From Rostratula benghalensis (Eukaryota > Chordata > Aves > Charadriiformes > Rostratulidae), in NCBI GenBank assembly GCA_013399305.1, contig VXAI01000372.1:248001-312000 (forward strand): DNA of 64,000 nt, read 5' to 3'. Below are positions 63,793 through 64,000 of the stretch, in pieces. The position numbers were made by a program, and so were the translations under genes. Numbering within the stretch: the stretch's first letter is position 1; every line of letters begins with the position of its first letter. The notes below the pieces were generated by a model. It made no database searches. It was not told the DNA's origin and worked only from the letters and a program-made list of their open reading frames with translations.

Positions 63793-63847
63793 CTGTGGCC
63801 CAGGTACACCAGAACTTTTCAAAACCAAAAGCGCAGGTCTCATCTGT
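63793..63847 (-). CDS. Candidate upstream exon (unproven)
   Basis: Minus-strand segment of 55 bases. A CTCTTCTGTATTAAACCAG acceptor precedes it and a strong CAG/GTGAGA donor follows. Two frames are open: one takes the first base as a codon end and reads QMRPALLVLKSSGVPGPQ, finishing in phase 0; the other reads TDETCAFGFEKFWCTWATG with one base left over. The phase-0 version could not join the 56688-56637 exon directly, since that exon needs two leftover bases, so at least one more exon would be required between them. It may be a chance splice-like match. Confidence 0.28.
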
Positions 63848-64000
63848 CTGGTTTAATACAGAAGAGATTGGCGTGTAACGATATGTGAGGCAGGACACAC
63901 CTTGGGGAAGTCTGGTATCAAAGCTTCTTTGCATTCTTTACCGTACCGGGAAATTAATAAAGAGGCTGTAGCAGGAAAAGAAGTTGTAGGCTGGTCTAAG

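Overview
The window reads as bird nuclear DNA. It is mostly non-coding, broken only by scattered transposon fossils, and the dominant repeats are CR1-type LINEs. Two well-preserved CR1 3' ends of one subfamily (about 20.0 kb and 42.9 kb) end in the octamer tail (TGATTCTG-like), which is diagnostic of avian CR1. A third subfamily lies at 58.2 kb. There are no operons, ribosome-binding sites, CRISPR arrays, tRNAs or rRNAs, and no long open reading frame apart from transposon remnants and chance frames.

Layout. 1-47.9 kb looks like intergenic or deep intronic DNA. It holds a 5'-truncated, internally deleted CR1 reverse-transcriptase fragment (about 4.7-5.8 kb), MIR-like SINE relics (8.1 kb, 17.7 kb, 17.9 kb), very old CR1-like relics (13.2, 22.1 and 35.1 kb), a perfect 60-bp tandem duplication (19.70-19.82 kb), a 28-unit TTCCC pentanucleotide array (21.76-21.91 kb), and two younger CR1 tails in opposite orientation (20.0 kb minus, 42.9 kb plus). 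47.9-64 kb contains the 3' end of a protein-coding gene on the minus strand. Three consecutive exons (56688-56637, 53604-53436, 51203-51166) have good splice sites and matching phases. They encode a C-terminus that ends in a strongly acidic tail and a TAG stop, and an AATAAA lies about 190 bases beyond the stop. I could not name this gene. The rest of the gene must lie upstream on the minus strand, in 57-64 kb or beyond the window; one possible further exon is at 63847-63793.

I found no evidence of a novel multi-gene system. The items most worth checking are the identity of the acidic-tail gene and its upstream exons, the perfect 60-bp duplication, the AAGGG/TTCCC array, and several repeat-poor AT-rich stretches that could be conserved regulatory DNA.
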